From WRDS01 sp964492775 (GTDB lineage: Bacteria; Actinomycetota; Coriobacteriia; Anaerosomatales; PHET01), in contig CAZBLH010000004.1 of NCBI GenBank assembly GCA_964492775.1, positions 1 to 64,000 of the forward strand: a stretch of 64,000 nucleotides of DNA. Reading direction: 5' to 3'. Positions within the stretch are counted from its first letter, which is position 1; every line of letters begins with the position of its first letter. Shown piece after piece: positions 16,449 through 25,494 of this stretch. The notes under the pieces are model-generated. The model was not told the origin of the DNA. It saw only the letters and a program-made list of their open reading frames with translations, and did not search any database. Both the position numbers and the translations under genes were made by a program.

Positions 16449-18521
16449 CCTGCGCTCACCCACTTCCATGCCTCAGTGAACGTGCGCCGAACCTCGCGGA
16501 GGAGCGGCCCGTGCTCTGGGCCGGCGAGCCCGGGGTCGGCGTCAATGATCTCGAATGCATCCACGCGCGCCTGCTCCACCAGCTCAAGGTCGCCGGTGAG
16601 TGATGCAACACGCAGATCTGGCAGCCCGTGCTGCCGATCACCCAGGACCTGACCCTCGCCCCGAATCTTGAGGTCCTGCTCGGCAAGCACGAAGCCGTCG
16701 GAGGTCGACTCCAGCACACGCAGTCGCTCACGAGCCTCCGGAGAGCGGGCGTCTGACACGAGCCAGACCTCTCCGGGATGCTCGGCACGCCCGACCCGCC
16801 CGCGCAGCTGGTAGAGCTGCGCCAGCCCGAAGCGCTCGGCGTTCTCGACGATCATCACGGTCGCGTTCGGCACGTCGACGCCGACCTCGATGACGGTCGT
16901 GGAGACGAGCACGTCAATCTCACCATCGCGGAAACGCCGCATCGTCTCCGCCTTCTCGGCGGGGCGCATCCTGCCGGTCAGGAGTCCGACCGTGAGGCCC
17001 GGGTACTCCTCGCAGCTGAGGCGCTCCGCCTCGCGGGTCGCCGCCTTCGCCTCGGCGGTTTCCGACTCATCCACGAGCGCGCACACGACGTACGCCTGGT
17101 GACCGGCTTTCACCGCGCGACGCACCGCCTGATGCGCCTTGCCCGACCCGGCTATGGTGGTGAGCCGCGTGGTGACTCCGGCGCTACTGTGCGGCCGCTC
17201 ACGCAGGTACGAGGTCGCAAGGTCGCCGTAGAGCGTCAAAGCGAGGGATCGTGGTATCGGCGTGGCCGTCATCACAAGCAAGTCGGCGGCGGGACCTTTC
17301 CCGCGCAGCCCCAGGCGCTGACCGACCCCGAAGCGGTGCTGCTCGTCTACGATCGCAAGCGTGAGGTGCTTGAACGCGACGGACTCCTCCAGTAGCGCGT
17401 GAGTGCCGAAGATCACGCCGACCGACCCGTCTGCCACACCAGCGAGCACCTCTCGGCGCGCGCCGGCAGACGTCGAGCCTGTGAGCAGCGCCCACCGTAT
17501 GCCGAGCGAATCAAGCAGCGGCCCGACCTTCTCGGCGTACTGAATCGCGAGCACCTCGGTGGGCGCCATCATCGCCGCCTGCGAACCGGAGTCCGCTGCC
17601 GCAGCTAGCGCATGTGCCGCCACCAGCGTCTTTCCAGTGCCGACATCGCCGAGGAGCATGCGGTTCATCGGCTGGGGCTGCGCCATGTCCGCAAGCACCT
17701 CGGTCACCGACCGCTCTTGATCGGCCGTGAGCGGAAACGGCGGATTCGAGCGCAGGGAGGTCAGAGCCGGCCCATCGGTCCTGTGAGCCACGCCCGCTCG
17801 CTCGCGCGTGAGCGCGTGGCGGCGCATCGCCATGTACAGCTGCAGTAGCAGCAGCTCGTCGTAGGCGAGTCTCCTGCGCCCCGCCTCGGCGTCCGCGAGA
17901 CGCTGCGGGAAGTGCACTTGCCTCAATGCCGCGCCGAGAGGCATGAGATCACGCTTGATGCGCAGCGCTGCTGGCAGATGATCGACCACATCGGCGAAGT
18001 CGTCGACCGCGGCGGCAATGAGCCTGCGCAGCCAAGCGGTCGTCAGCCCCTCGGTCGTACGGTGCACCGGCAGCACGTGCCCACCGGTTGTCCGCTCGTC
18101 CGAGTCGCCAGACAGCTTCTCGAAGAACGGCGCGCGTATCTGCTTCATCCCGTAGTCGAACTCAATTTTGCCGGCTCTGCACCCAGGGTTGATTGAACCA
18201 AACGCCGAGCAGCGCGCCTGTTCCGTCAACGATCGCGACCTCGGTGATCGTGAGCCGCGGCTTGGGCTTCTTGACCCGGATCTGGTGGACCCGGCCGACC
18301 ACCGTGACCTCGGACCCGATGGCGGCGTCACGCAGGTTCGCCGTCGCCGTGAGATCGAGGTAGCGGAAGGGCACATGCCGAACAAGCTCGCCGACGGTGA
18401 TGATGCCAAGCCGGCCCAGCGCTTCGGCTCGGGCAGCGTCTATGAACCGCGCTGAGGTGACGGGCAGATCGTGTGCAGCGAGCCGGAGTACCCGATCGGC
18501 AGGTTTGAGCGGCTCGGGCAT
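16445..18521 (-). pseudogene. recG: ATP-dependent DNA helicase RecG, interrupted by a frameshift
   Basis: RecG remodels stalled replication forks. The N-terminal wedge/OB part (start MPEPLKPADRVLRL, through GALLGVWFNQPW) is in one frame and stops at 18162. The rest continues in the +1 frame from GKIEFDYGMKQI with Walker A GDVGTGKTL, DEQHRFGVGQR, TATPIPRSL and GRVGRAEHPGEVW. Between FNQPW and GKIEF about ten residues found in other RecG proteins are missing, so a deletion of roughly 28-31 bp, not a multiple of three, explains both the gap and the shift. It may be a true lesion or an assembly error. Without the shift the protein would be about 690-700 residues and otherwise intact, with no other stops. 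Confidence 0.85.
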
Positions 18522-18543
18522 GGTCGCGAAGCTCGGCCGCTCG

Positions 18544-19398
18544 TCAGGACTTGGGATAGTAGGCGACCCCGATGGCCCCTTGCCCCGTGTACGTCCCAAT
18601 CACGGAGCCGACAAGCCCGATCGACTCGACCTCGATCCCCGCGTCCGCTGCGAGCAGATCTGCCTTGATCGTCTCCGCGATCTCAGGGGAACACCCATGC
18701 AAGACGGTAGCGACCATAGGCCCGTTCGCACGCGCGTCCTCGACCACGTGGGCAACGATCTCGCTGATAGCCTTGTTGCGACCTTTCACCTTCTTGAAGG
18801 GCTCGACGATGCCCTCATCATTGATGGTGAGAACCGGTTTGATGTTGAGGAGTGCCGCAGCAAGCCCCTGCGCCTTGCCGGCGCGCCCGCCTTTGACCAG
18901 GTAGTCGAGCGTGTCCAAGACGAAGTAGATTCGCATCGAGTCGGCTACTTCTTGAGCCTTGGAGGCTACGTCGTCCAGCGAGAGCCCCGCATCGCGCGCC
19001 TCGACCGCGCGGCGAACCACCAGCGCAAGTGCCTGACAGACCGTCTTGGAGTCGATCACATGGACGGGAATCGGCGAGTCCGCACAGGCCAGCATGGCCG
19101 ATTCGTACGTGCCTGAAAGCGCGGCCGACAGGTGGATCGAGACGATTCCCTCACAGCCCTCCTCGGCAAGTGCCGTGTAGGCATCCAGGAACTCGGCGGG
19201 CGAAGGCTGCGACGTCTTGGGCAGCGTCGATGCTGCCTCCAGCTTCGCGTAGAACTCCTCAGGAGCGAGCTCGACCCAGTCCAGATAGGTCTCGTCACCA
19301 AAGAGCACCTTCAGTGGCACCATCCTGACATCCATAGCCGAGAGCTCGGATGGCAGGAGGTCGCACGTGCTATCAGTAACCAGGCCTATCTTGGGCAT
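18544..19398 (-). CDS. DegV-family fatty acid-binding protein (FakB-type)
   Basis: Binds a fatty acid and presents its carboxyl to the FakA kinase, making acyl-phosphate. Family features: KIGLVTDSTCDLLPSEL at the start, TSQPSPAEF, SIHLSAALSGTYESA, and DTLDYLVKGGRAG. 284 residues. GGAGGAG lies just upstream of the ATG. It sits immediately downstream of fakA, so the kinase and its carrier are likely co-expressed. Which fatty acid it prefers cannot be read here; the DegV name is historical. Confidence 0.9.
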   Translation of the reverse strand: MPKIGLVTDSTCDLLPSELSAMDVRMVPLKVLFGDETYLDWVELAPEEFYAKLEAASTLPKTSQPSPAEFLDAYTALAEEGCEGIVSIHLSAALSGTYESAMLACADSPIPVHVIDSKTVCQALALVVRRAVEARDAGLSLDDVASKAQEVADSMRIYFVLDTLDYLVKGGRAGKAQGLAAALLNIKPVLTINDEGIVEPFKKVKGRNKAISEIVAHVVEDARANGPMVATVLHGCSPEIAETIKADLLAADAGIEVESIGLVGSVIGTYTGQGAIGVAYYPKS

Positions 19399-19422
19399 TG
19401 CGTTCTCCTCCGGTTGTGCGGG

Positions 19423-21081
19423 CTATTCTGCGGACATGATCACCGGGTAGAGCGGCTGCCCTCCCCGATAGGTCTCGAGTTCTACCTCGGGAAGCTTCTC
19501 CCCGATCTTCTCGGCCAGCGCCTCGAGCTGCTCGTCGGAGTACTCGGCGCCGGCGAACAGCGTGACGGTCTCGGCGTCCTCAGCCAGGATCGTCGCCAGC
19601 CTCACTGCGACATCGTCAACCTCGTCGCCAACAACCTCGATCTCGTTGTCGTCGACGATGCCGATCACCTGTCCGGTCAGGATCGGCCCGGCTGCCGAGT
19701 GAGCGTCCTTGATGGCCGTCGTGACCTCGCCGGTGTGCACTTCGGCAGCAGCCAGCGTCATCTTCTCGGCGAGTTCCTCGATGTCGCTCGTGCCGTCCAC
19801 GGCAAGCAGTGCCGAGAAGGCCGCCGGTACCGATCTCGTCGGGACAACCGCCGCCGGCTTCGAGGCGTTACTGGCAGCGGCGTTGGCAGCCATGATGATG
19901 TTCTTGTTGTTCGGAAGCACGATCACCGAATCGGCGTTCGCCTTGCCGATGGCCTTGATGAGGTCCTCAGTCGAGGGGTTCATCGTCTGCCCGCCGCTAA
20001 CCACCACATCGACGCCGAGCGACTTCAGTATCTCGGCAAGACCCTCGCCTGCGGCCACCGCAACGAACCCGATGGGCTTGGGGGGCTGCGACTTCGCGGC
20101 AGATCCGTATCCAGATCCTGCCGCCGACTCCTCGGCTCGCAGCATCTCATCACGATCGTGCGACTGACGGCGCATGTTGTTCACATGCACCTCGGCGACT
20201 TCGCCGAACTGTGTCACATACGACAACACGGCGCCGGGGTCGTTGGTATGGACGTGGACCTTGTACTCGCCTTCGGCACCCACCACCAGCTCCGACCCGC
20301 CGGCCTCAGAGACGTACGCCTCGATAGCGGCACGGTCCACATCGGCACCGAAGAGCAGGAACTCGGTGCAGTACAGGTACTCATCGTCGTCCCAGTCGTC
20401 TACCGGCTCGACGCTCATGAGCGGAGCCTCTGCAGCCTTGATCTCAGCAACATGCACAGACCGGCCGAGCGCCGCCGAGACGAAGCCCTCGACCAGGATC
20501 GCCAGGCCGAGGCCTCCCGCGTCCACGACGCCGTTCTCCCGGAGTACGGACAGCAGCTCAGGCGTGTGCCGGACGGAATCGAAGGCTGCCTCGGAAACGC
20601 TCTCGAGTGCCTCAGGGAGCGGCATGCTGGCGTCGCGGGCCGCAGTCGCCGCCTCCGCCGTCTGGCGGATGACGGTCAGCATCGTGCCCTCGACCGGCTT
20701 ACGGACTGCCTGGTACGAGACGGTCACTGCGCGTTCAAGCGACGTTGCGAGCAGATCTACGTCGAACGTATCTGCATCAGCGACCGCCTCACACAGACCA
20801 CGCAGGATCTGGGAGAGGATGACGCCGGAGTTGCCGCGCGCGCCCATGAGCGATCCATGGCTCACCGCCCGGCATAAGTCGGCGATGGAGGCGTCGGCGC
20901 CGAGTGCGGACACCTCTCGCACGACAGTATCCATGGTGAGCGACATGTTGATGCCGGTGTCACCGTCGGGAACCGGGAAGACGTTGAGGCGGTTTACTTC
21001 GTCGATACGCGCCTTGAGCGCTGCAGCTGCCGAGGCGACGAGATCGCGGGCGAGTCGTGTGGAGTCGTATCTAGTCGTCAC
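19423..21081 (-). CDS. fakA: Fatty acid kinase FakA (DAK2/YloV family)
   Basis: Phosphorylates fatty acids held by a DegV/FakB protein; the acyl-phosphate then feeds PlsY. N-terminal DAK2-type ATP domain with NVFPVPDGDTGINM and GARGNSGVILSQ, a middle Zn-type region, and a C-terminal DegV-like domain with SGGQTMNPSTEDL. 552 residues. It overlaps asp23 by 4 bp and is followed 24 bp later by degV. The same order asp23-fakA near recG is known from Bacillus (yloU-yloV). Confidence 0.93.
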   Translation of the reverse strand: MTTRYDSTRLARDLVASAAAALKARIDEVNRLNVFPVPDGDTGINMSLTMDTVVREVSALGADASIADLCRAVSHGSLMGARGNSGVILSQILRGLCEAVADADTFDVDLLATSLERAVTVSYQAVRKPVEGTMLTVIRQTAEAATAARDASMPLPEALESVSEAAFDSVRHTPELLSVLRENGVVDAGGLGLAILVEGFVSAALGRSVHVAEIKAAEAPLMSVEPVDDWDDDEYLYCTEFLLFGADVDRAAIEAYVSEAGGSELVVGAEGEYKVHVHTNDPGAVLSYVTQFGEVAEVHVNNMRRQSHDRDEMLRAEESAAGSGYGSAAKSQPPKPIGFVAVAAGEGLAEILKSLGVDVVVSGGQTMNPSTEDLIKAIGKANADSVIVLPNNKNIIMAANAAASNASKPAAVVPTRSVPAAFSALLAVDGTSDIEELAEKMTLAAAEVHTGEVTTAIKDAHSAAGPILTGQVIGIVDDNEIEVVGDEVDDVAVRLATILAEDAETVTLFAGAEYSDEQLEALAEKIGEKLPEVELETYRGGQPLYPVIMSAE

Positions 21082-21431
21082 TTGGCGCTACGCACCTTCA
21101 CTCCCATGACATGGACCTCCACAGAGGCCACAGGGACGTCAGCCACGTCCGTGAGCACGTACCGCACCCGCTCGGCCAGGTTGTGGGACACCTGGGCCAG
21201 CTGCGTGCCGTGTTCGATGATCACGTACAGGTCGACGCTGACACCCTCGTCGCCACTGGAGACCTTCACGCCCTTGCGGAGCTTCTGCGCGGGCAGCAGC
21301 TGAGCGACGCCCTCTCGCAGGGTCGGCGAGGCCATGCCAACGACCCCGTAGCTCTCGAGCGCCGCGTAGCCCGCCAGATCGGCAAGCACGTCGTTCGCGA
21401 TGTGTATGGCTCCTTGCGGATGCTGAGGCAT
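21078..21431 (-). CDS. Asp23/Gls24 family envelope-stress protein
   Basis: Small protein of the Asp23 (YloU/AmaP-partner) family. 117 residues: IHIANDVLADLAGYAALESYGVVGM, the typical family opening, then DLYVIIEHGTQLAQV and a terminal VEVHVMGVKV. In Staphylococcus Asp23 is membrane-anchored and linked to cell-wall stress; the family copy upstream of fakA is conserved but its role is unknown. Coupled to fakA by an ATGA overlap, and 5 bp after the DUF1858 gene. Confidence 0.88.
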   Translation of the reverse strand: MPQHPQGAIHIANDVLADLAGYAALESYGVVGMASPTLREGVAQLLPAQKLRKGVKVSSGDEGVSVDLYVIIEHGTQLAQVSHNLAERVRYVLTDVADVPVASVEVHVMGVKVRSAK

Positions 21432-21436
21432 AAGCT

Positions 21437-21658
21437 CTACGACTCCTTCTCCGCTGTGGCTGCGGTTTCAGCCTCACGGTTCAGATCTGCGATCAACTCA
21501 TCGAGCGCAACGCCATGCGCTCCGGCTACCGCCGAGAGCGACTCCATGGATGCCGCAAAACACACGCCACAACCGAGATCGTAGCGTTCGAACACCTCGG
21601 CAGCACCCGGACACTTGGTCAGGACGTCACTGATGAGCATGTCGGGCGTGACCTGCAC
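21437..21658 (-). CDS. DUF1858 redox-disulfide domain protein
   Basis: 73-residue protein consisting of one DUF1858 domain: VTPDMLISDVLTKCPGAAEVF, then a conserved DLGCGVCFAA with a CxxC. Family members are found with hybrid-cluster proteins and in anaerobes and are proposed to have a redox-active disulfide. The GTG start has GGAGG at good spacing; 42 more codons are open upstream but do not resemble the family. First gene of the asp23-fakA-degV-recG run. Substrate unknown. Confidence 0.82.
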   Translation of the reverse strand: MQVTPDMLISDVLTKCPGAAEVFERYDLGCGVCFAASMESLSAVAGAHGVALDELIADLNREAETAATAEKES

Positions 21659-21773
21659 GGGATCCTCCAAGTATCGGCGCCTCTGATGCACGCGCCTCGT
21701 GCATAATCCGCCGGCGAGCTCGCGCTCCCTGCCCGGCGCCCACGCGCGAAGCATTGTCTGTGGCATCCGATAG

Positions 21774-21779
21774 AGTATA
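21774..21779 (-). promoter_or_regulatory. Candidate -10 box for the DUF1858-asp23-fakA run
   Basis: TATACT on the minus strand about 115 bp before the first gene. No convincing -35 box is seen. It is the best -10 match in the 260-bp divergent gap with rpmB. Confidence 0.35.
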
Positions 21780-21813
21780 ACCAATGCAGGGTTTGTGACG
21801 TCGAACGCGCCGC

Positions 21814-21843
21814 TTGTAGCGGGCGCACGTAGTGTGTTAGGAT
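21814..21843 (+). promoter_or_regulatory. Candidate promoter of rpmB
   Basis: TTGTAG and TAGGAT separated by 18 bp, about 77 bp before the rpmB start. It matches a sigma-70-type promoter moderately and is correctly oriented. Confidence 0.45.
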
Positions 21844-21919
21844 TTCACGCGCTTTGTGCTTGAAACGTCAGGCGGTTCCAGTGATGAGGCCGCTGCTAGT
21901 CTGAGGAGACGCGAGAGAT

Positions 21920-22111
21920 ATGTCGAAGGTCTGCGCAATCTGCGGGAAGAAGCCTGCGGCGGGTCGTAACGTGAGCCACTCGCATCGCGTGACCCCCCGT
22001 ACTTTCCGTCCCAACATCCAGAAGGTCACCATCGTTCTGGACGGCCACGTGAAGCGCGCGAACGTCTGCACCAAGTGCATGAAGAAGGAAGGCAAGATCA
22101 CGCGCGCGTAA
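21920..22111 (+). CDS. rpmB: 50S ribosomal protein L28 (zinc-binding form)
   Basis: Protein of the large ribosomal subunit. 63 residues: SKVCAICGKKPAAGRNVSHS at the N-terminus and VCTKCMKKEGKI at the end; the two CxxC pairs show the zinc-binding form. GAGGAG lies upstream of the ATG. It is divergent from the asp23-fakA run, the arrangement also known in Bacillus. A hairpin follows the stop. Confidence 0.97.
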   Translation: MSKVCAICGKKPAAGRNVSHSHRVTPRTFRPNIQKVTIVLDGHVKRANVCTKCMKKEGKITRA

Positions 22112-22139
22112 CCGGCTGAGCCGATAGCTGAGTCACCGA

Positions 22140-22170
22140 AACGGTCGCCGATACGGCGGCCGTTCTCATT
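22140..22170 (+). terminator. Probable terminator of rpmB
   Basis: AACGGTCGCCG, loop ATA, CGGCGGCCGTT: an 11-bp stem with one G-U type mismatch, followed by CTCATTT. It lies 28 bp after rpmB, between it and the convergent GAF-HD gene. Confidence 0.6.
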
Positions 22171-22208
22171 TGCCGAGAAGACTGCCGAGAAACCCGGCGC
22201 GCTCCGCC

Positions 22209-23957
22209 CTAGACGGCCACTGCCTCCGCGGCCTCGGCCATCTCGATGAAGGCGCGCGCAACCCGCGGGTCGAACTGTGCGCCTGCCTCACGCGCGATCT
22301 CCTCGAGCGCCTCGCGCGGCGACATCGCCGTCCGGTACGCGCGTGGCGAGGTCATCGCGACGTAGGAGTCAACCACAGCGAGGATACGCGAGCCGAGCGG
22401 GATCTCGTCTCCCGCAAGCCCCAGCACATACCCACTCCCGTCCCAGCGCTCGTGGTGGTGGAAGATGATCGGAACCGCGGCAACCAGCGCCGGCACCTGC
22501 GCGAGCGCGTCGGCGGCGATCCGCGGGTGCATCTTCACGAGGCCTTGCTCAACAGTCGTCAGAGGATGCGTACCCGCCGCCGACAACACGCCGGCCGCTG
22601 GCATCCCGATGTCGTGAAGCAGCGCAGCCATCGTGACCGCCTGTCGCTCCTCGTCAGGAAGGCCAAGCCGCTCGGCAAGCTGGCCGACGAGCTCGTGAGC
22701 GCGGTCGACCGAGCCGAGCGAGTACGGGTCCTTCGCCTCGATTGCGACTGCGAGCGCACGCACCGTCTCCAAGTAGCGATCGCCGGACTCCGAGATATCA
22801 CGCGCATTGCGCAGGGCCGCCGCGGTCACCTTGCCGAGGACTTCGAGCGCCTCGATAACGCGTGCCGAACGCCGCGCCGTGAACTCGCGGCTGCCCACGT
22901 TGAGCACGCCGACTACACCGGCATCATCGGAGACCGGTACCGTAATCGCGGAAATCACGCCATGACGACGGGCCTGCGGACCCCGGCCATTGAGGTCCTC
23001 GATCACGAGCGACCGGCCGGTCGCCTGCACGACGCCAGCGATACCCTCGCCCTGCCGGACGACGGTGTCGCGGACGACAGCCTCCGGGAGCCCCCTTGCG
23101 GCACGGATGCGCATCGCGCCATCAGGCGCAACCAGCATCACGCTGCCCGTTTGAGCGCGCGACACCTCCATCGCCTTGTCCAGCGCGGCATAGAGTATCG
23201 TCTGAGGGTCGCACAGGTGGACGATCTCAGCGGCTGCCCTAAGCATCGCCTCGGCCGCGGCATACTCGCTCTCCAGCACGTCAACTGCAAGAGCTGCAGA
23301 TATCGACGCCTCGAGCCGAGCGGCAATCTCATCGAGAGCCAAACGGTCGGGGTTTTCGGTGCCTAGGTCAACGGCGACCGCGCCGAGAGTGTCGCCGGCA
23401 CTTACCGGCACCGCGTACCGAGAGGAGCCGAGCTTCCCTCCGGGAATCTCGTCATAAGCCCCCATCACCGGAGCGCCAGACTCGACGGCCTGACCCAGCG
23501 CGCCGGATGCCGAGGCGACCGGGTGCAGTGTAGTGGCGTTGTCTCCCACCGAGGACACGGGCCGCAGGGTGTCAGTAGCCTCATCCAGCAGCCAGAGATG
23601 TGCCGATAGAACCGGGGCGACGGAGCGCGCCGCCTCGGCGAAGGCCTCAAGCACCGCCTGAGTGCCGAGTTCGGTGGAGCGTACTTCGCCATCGCCATGC
23701 TTGGTGGCTGACGAACTTGGGGTGGGCTCGGTTGACTTGCTGCTTGATGGCGCCGCTATCGGCGGTGACATACTCGGACGGGCCGACCGAGACGCTTCAC
23801 GCTTGTCGGCGATTGCGCGGCGGACGAGCGCGACTACCACACCGGCAAGCGCGCCTGCCACAGCTCCAGCACCGATGACAAGTGCCAGCCGGTTGTCGGA
23901 GCTGTTGGCCGCAAGGCCAACAGCAGCAAGGGATGACGTCAGCGCTATCAGTTGCAC
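22209..23957 (-). CDS. Membrane GAF-HD(-GYP-like) signalling protein
   Basis: Predicted sensor hydrolase. Residues 3-17 and 25-46 are transmembrane helices, followed by a Ser/Pro-rich linker, two GAF-type domains (about 90-240 and 245-395) and a C-terminal HD domain with LLHDIGMP and FHHHERWDGSGYVLG. The latter is close to the HHExxDGxGYP motif of HD-GYP c-di-GMP phosphodiesterases but lacks the final Pro of GYP. The GTG start has AGGAG 8 nt upstream; the upstream open frame runs into thiN. About 582 residues. Output could be c-di-GMP hydrolysis; the ligand of the GAF domains is unknown. Confidence 0.8.
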   Translation of the reverse strand: MQLIALTSSLAAVGLAANSSDNRLALVIGAGAVAGALAGVVVALVRRAIADKREASRSARPSMSPPIAAPSSSKSTEPTPSSSATKHGDGEVRSTELGTQAVLEAFAEAARSVAPVLSAHLWLLDEATDTLRPVSSVGDNATTLHPVASASGALGQAVESGAPVMGAYDEIPGGKLGSSRYAVPVSAGDTLGAVAVDLGTENPDRLALDEIAARLEASISAALAVDVLESEYAAAEAMLRAAAEIVHLCDPQTILYAALDKAMEVSRAQTGSVMLVAPDGAMRIRAARGLPEAVVRDTVVRQGEGIAGVVQATGRSLVIEDLNGRGPQARRHGVISAITVPVSDDAGVVGVLNVGSREFTARRSARVIEALEVLGKVTAAALRNARDISESGDRYLETVRALAVAIEAKDPYSLGSVDRAHELVGQLAERLGLPDEERQAVTMAALLHDIGMPAAGVLSAAGTHPLTTVEQGLVKMHPRIAADALAQVPALVAAVPIIFHHHERWDGSGYVLGLAGDEIPLGSRILAVVDSYVAMTSPRAYRTAMSPREALEEIAREAGAQFDPRVARAFIEMAEAAEAVAV

Positions 23958-24030
23958 TCGAACACTCCTGTCATCCGCGAAACGCGAACGCCGAATCGTC
24001 GACGAGGAACGTGCTCGATACCTGCTGCTG

Positions 24031-24723
24031 CTACCGATCCTTCTCGGTGGTTCTACGTATGTATCCAGCAGGATTATACTCCCCCACCGCGGGCGAGAGT
24101 ACAAGCACCGTACCCTCGTGTACTTCTACTCGTGCCTGCGAGGCGGTGATGATGTTGCTCGTTCCCAGCGAAGACATCGGCTGCAGCTCATGCCGAACTA
24201 GCGGCCACCTGACACCAGAGACGCTCACGATGGCCTGAGCCGGCAGCGCGAGCAGTGATACCGTCGATCCGGCACCCGTGAGCTCGAGGCTCTCGCCGCT
24301 GAACACTACCCAACCCGCGAGACCTGGCTCGCGCAGTGAGACGGCGAACTCAGCAGCCGCCCGCGAGAGGCTGCCCATCGCGACGATGGTGTGGTCCGCG
24401 CGCGATCCCACAACGCCGGTGAGCGTCACTTCTCCGACGCCGAGACGCGCAGCCTCATCGAGCGCCAGGTCGAGGTCGGTCACGTCCTTGTCGGCGGGGA
24501 ATCCGACGAGCCGGGCGCCCGCGGCCTCGACCGTCCTGAGATCCGCCTCGGTCGCCGAATCGAAGTCGCCGATGACCACGTCGGGCGCGATGGCGGCCTC
24601 GATGCAAGCGCGAACGCCCCCATCGATCGCGATCACGTACTCGTGCTCGGGCCCGAGCGAGGCAACCAGCTGGGCGACGCCTGGCACCGGCGCGGCGCCG
24701 ATCAGGAGCGCTCGCCCTCTCAT
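24031..24723 (-). CDS. thiN: Thiamine pyrophosphokinase
   Basis: Converts thiamine to thiamine diphosphate with ATP. It shows IAIDGGVRACIEA, the metal motif VIGDFDSATE, DKDVTDLDLALDEA and GVVGSRADHT, all characteristic of the TPK fold. 230 residues. It overlaps the end of thiT by 4 bp, so uptake of thiamine and its activation are coupled, both under the upstream TPP element. Confidence 0.93.
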   Translation of the reverse strand: MRGRALLIGAAPVPGVAQLVASLGPEHEYVIAIDGGVRACIEAAIAPDVVIGDFDSATEADLRTVEAAGARLVGFPADKDVTDLDLALDEAARLGVGEVTLTGVVGSRADHTIVAMGSLSRAAAEFAVSLREPGLAGWVVFSGESLELTGAGSTVSLLALPAQAIVSVSGVRWPLVRHELQPMSSLGTSNIITASQARVEVHEGTVLVLSPAVGEYNPAGYIRRTTEKDR

Positions 24724-25304
24724 CCGCGACGCCCCTCAATGCCAACAGGGACCGCCCGCTCCAGCGCCGGCACCAGGACAGCCGCTGCCGCCGCGCACGC
24801 CACAGCCGACGGCCCCAGGTAGCTTATGTTATAGATCGCCGAGTACAGCCAGACAGGCTGCCCCGCTGGAGCAGCATCCGCGAAGAAGATCACGCCCGAG
24901 ATCAGGTGACTCGCGAAGCGTCCTGCGCCTCCGACAACAGACCAGACAGCCGAGAGCGCCGCCGCGCGCCCCTGCTCGCCCCGACTAAGCGCTGAGGCGA
25001 CCAGCGGTCGGCCGAGTCCTGTAATTCCGCACAGCGCAAACGCGAGCGGGTAATCGAAGAGCAGTTGGGCGGGGTGCACGATGTAGGGGTCGAACAGTAG
25101 ATCGCCGAAGCCCCACAGCGCACCAGTGACAAATCCGGGAACCAGACCACGGCGAAGCGCGATGATGAAGATCGGCAACATGTCGAGTGCGATTCGCCCA
25201 CCCGCGATGTTCCAAGGCAGGCGTACGCCGATGTAGTTCAGTACTGCCGCCAACGCGACCGCAAGCGCAATCTCGACGATGACTTGGATTCGTTCGTTTC
25301 GCAT
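24720..25304 (-). CDS. thiT: Thiamine-specific ECF transporter S component ThiT
   Basis: Substrate-binding membrane subunit for thiamine uptake that works with the shared EcfA/A'/T module (not in this window). 194 residues, mainly hydrophobic helices; the family pattern is visible: NYIGVRLPWNIAGGRIALDM, LLFDYPLAFALCG, FASHLISGVIFF and YSAIYNISYLGPS, including Trp/Asp/His/Tyr/Asn positions of the thiamine pocket. I start at the ATG before RNERIQV; the longer frame reads through the riboswitch. Coupled to thiN. Confidence 0.9.
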   Translation of the reverse strand: MRNERIQVIVEIALAVALAAVLNYIGVRLPWNIAGGRIALDMLPIFIIALRRGLVPGFVTGALWGFGDLLFDPYIVHPAQLLFDYPLAFALCGITGLGRPLVASALSRGEQGRAAALSAVWSVVGGAGRFASHLISGVIFFADAAPAGQPVWLYSAIYNISYLGPSAVACAAAAAVLVPALERAVPVGIEGRRG

Positions 25305-25357
25305 GCGTCCCCCATTCCCTGTTCGTTGGCGTGCGGGAAGGGACTGCGTGGTAATCA

Positions 25358-25452
25358 GCCGTAGTGCTGGCCCCGCATTACCGGGACCGTCCCTCGGTCG
25401 CGACGTCACTCCGTCGCCTCTCAGCCACCTTCGCGGCTCCCGACACGGTCTT
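25358..25452 (-). promoter_or_regulatory. TPP riboswitch upstream of thiT-thiN
   Basis: On the minus strand: GGTGGCTGAGAGG (the conserved CUGAGA) at ~25415-25428, a variable hairpin, then GACCGAGGGACGGTCCCGGTAATGC, containing the GGUAAUGC core (25375-25382). A possible P1 pairs CCGT with ACGG. The L5 segment is shorter than the usual GAACCUGAUC, so it is a divergent member. About 55 nt separate it from the thiT start, room for an expression platform. Context with two thiamine genes makes the call strong. Confidence 0.72.
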
Positions 25453-25494
25453 GCTGGCAATCAGAGTCGCACGGTACAGGCGACCGCGCAACCG

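Noticed and set aside
18162..18180. Programmed +1 frameshift in recG
   Set aside because: No slippery sequence or stimulator seen, and conserved residues are missing at the junction, which a programmed shift would not explain.
19132..20877. 581-codon plus-strand frame opposite degV and fakA
   Set aside because: No family features or start signal; both minus-strand genes are clear.
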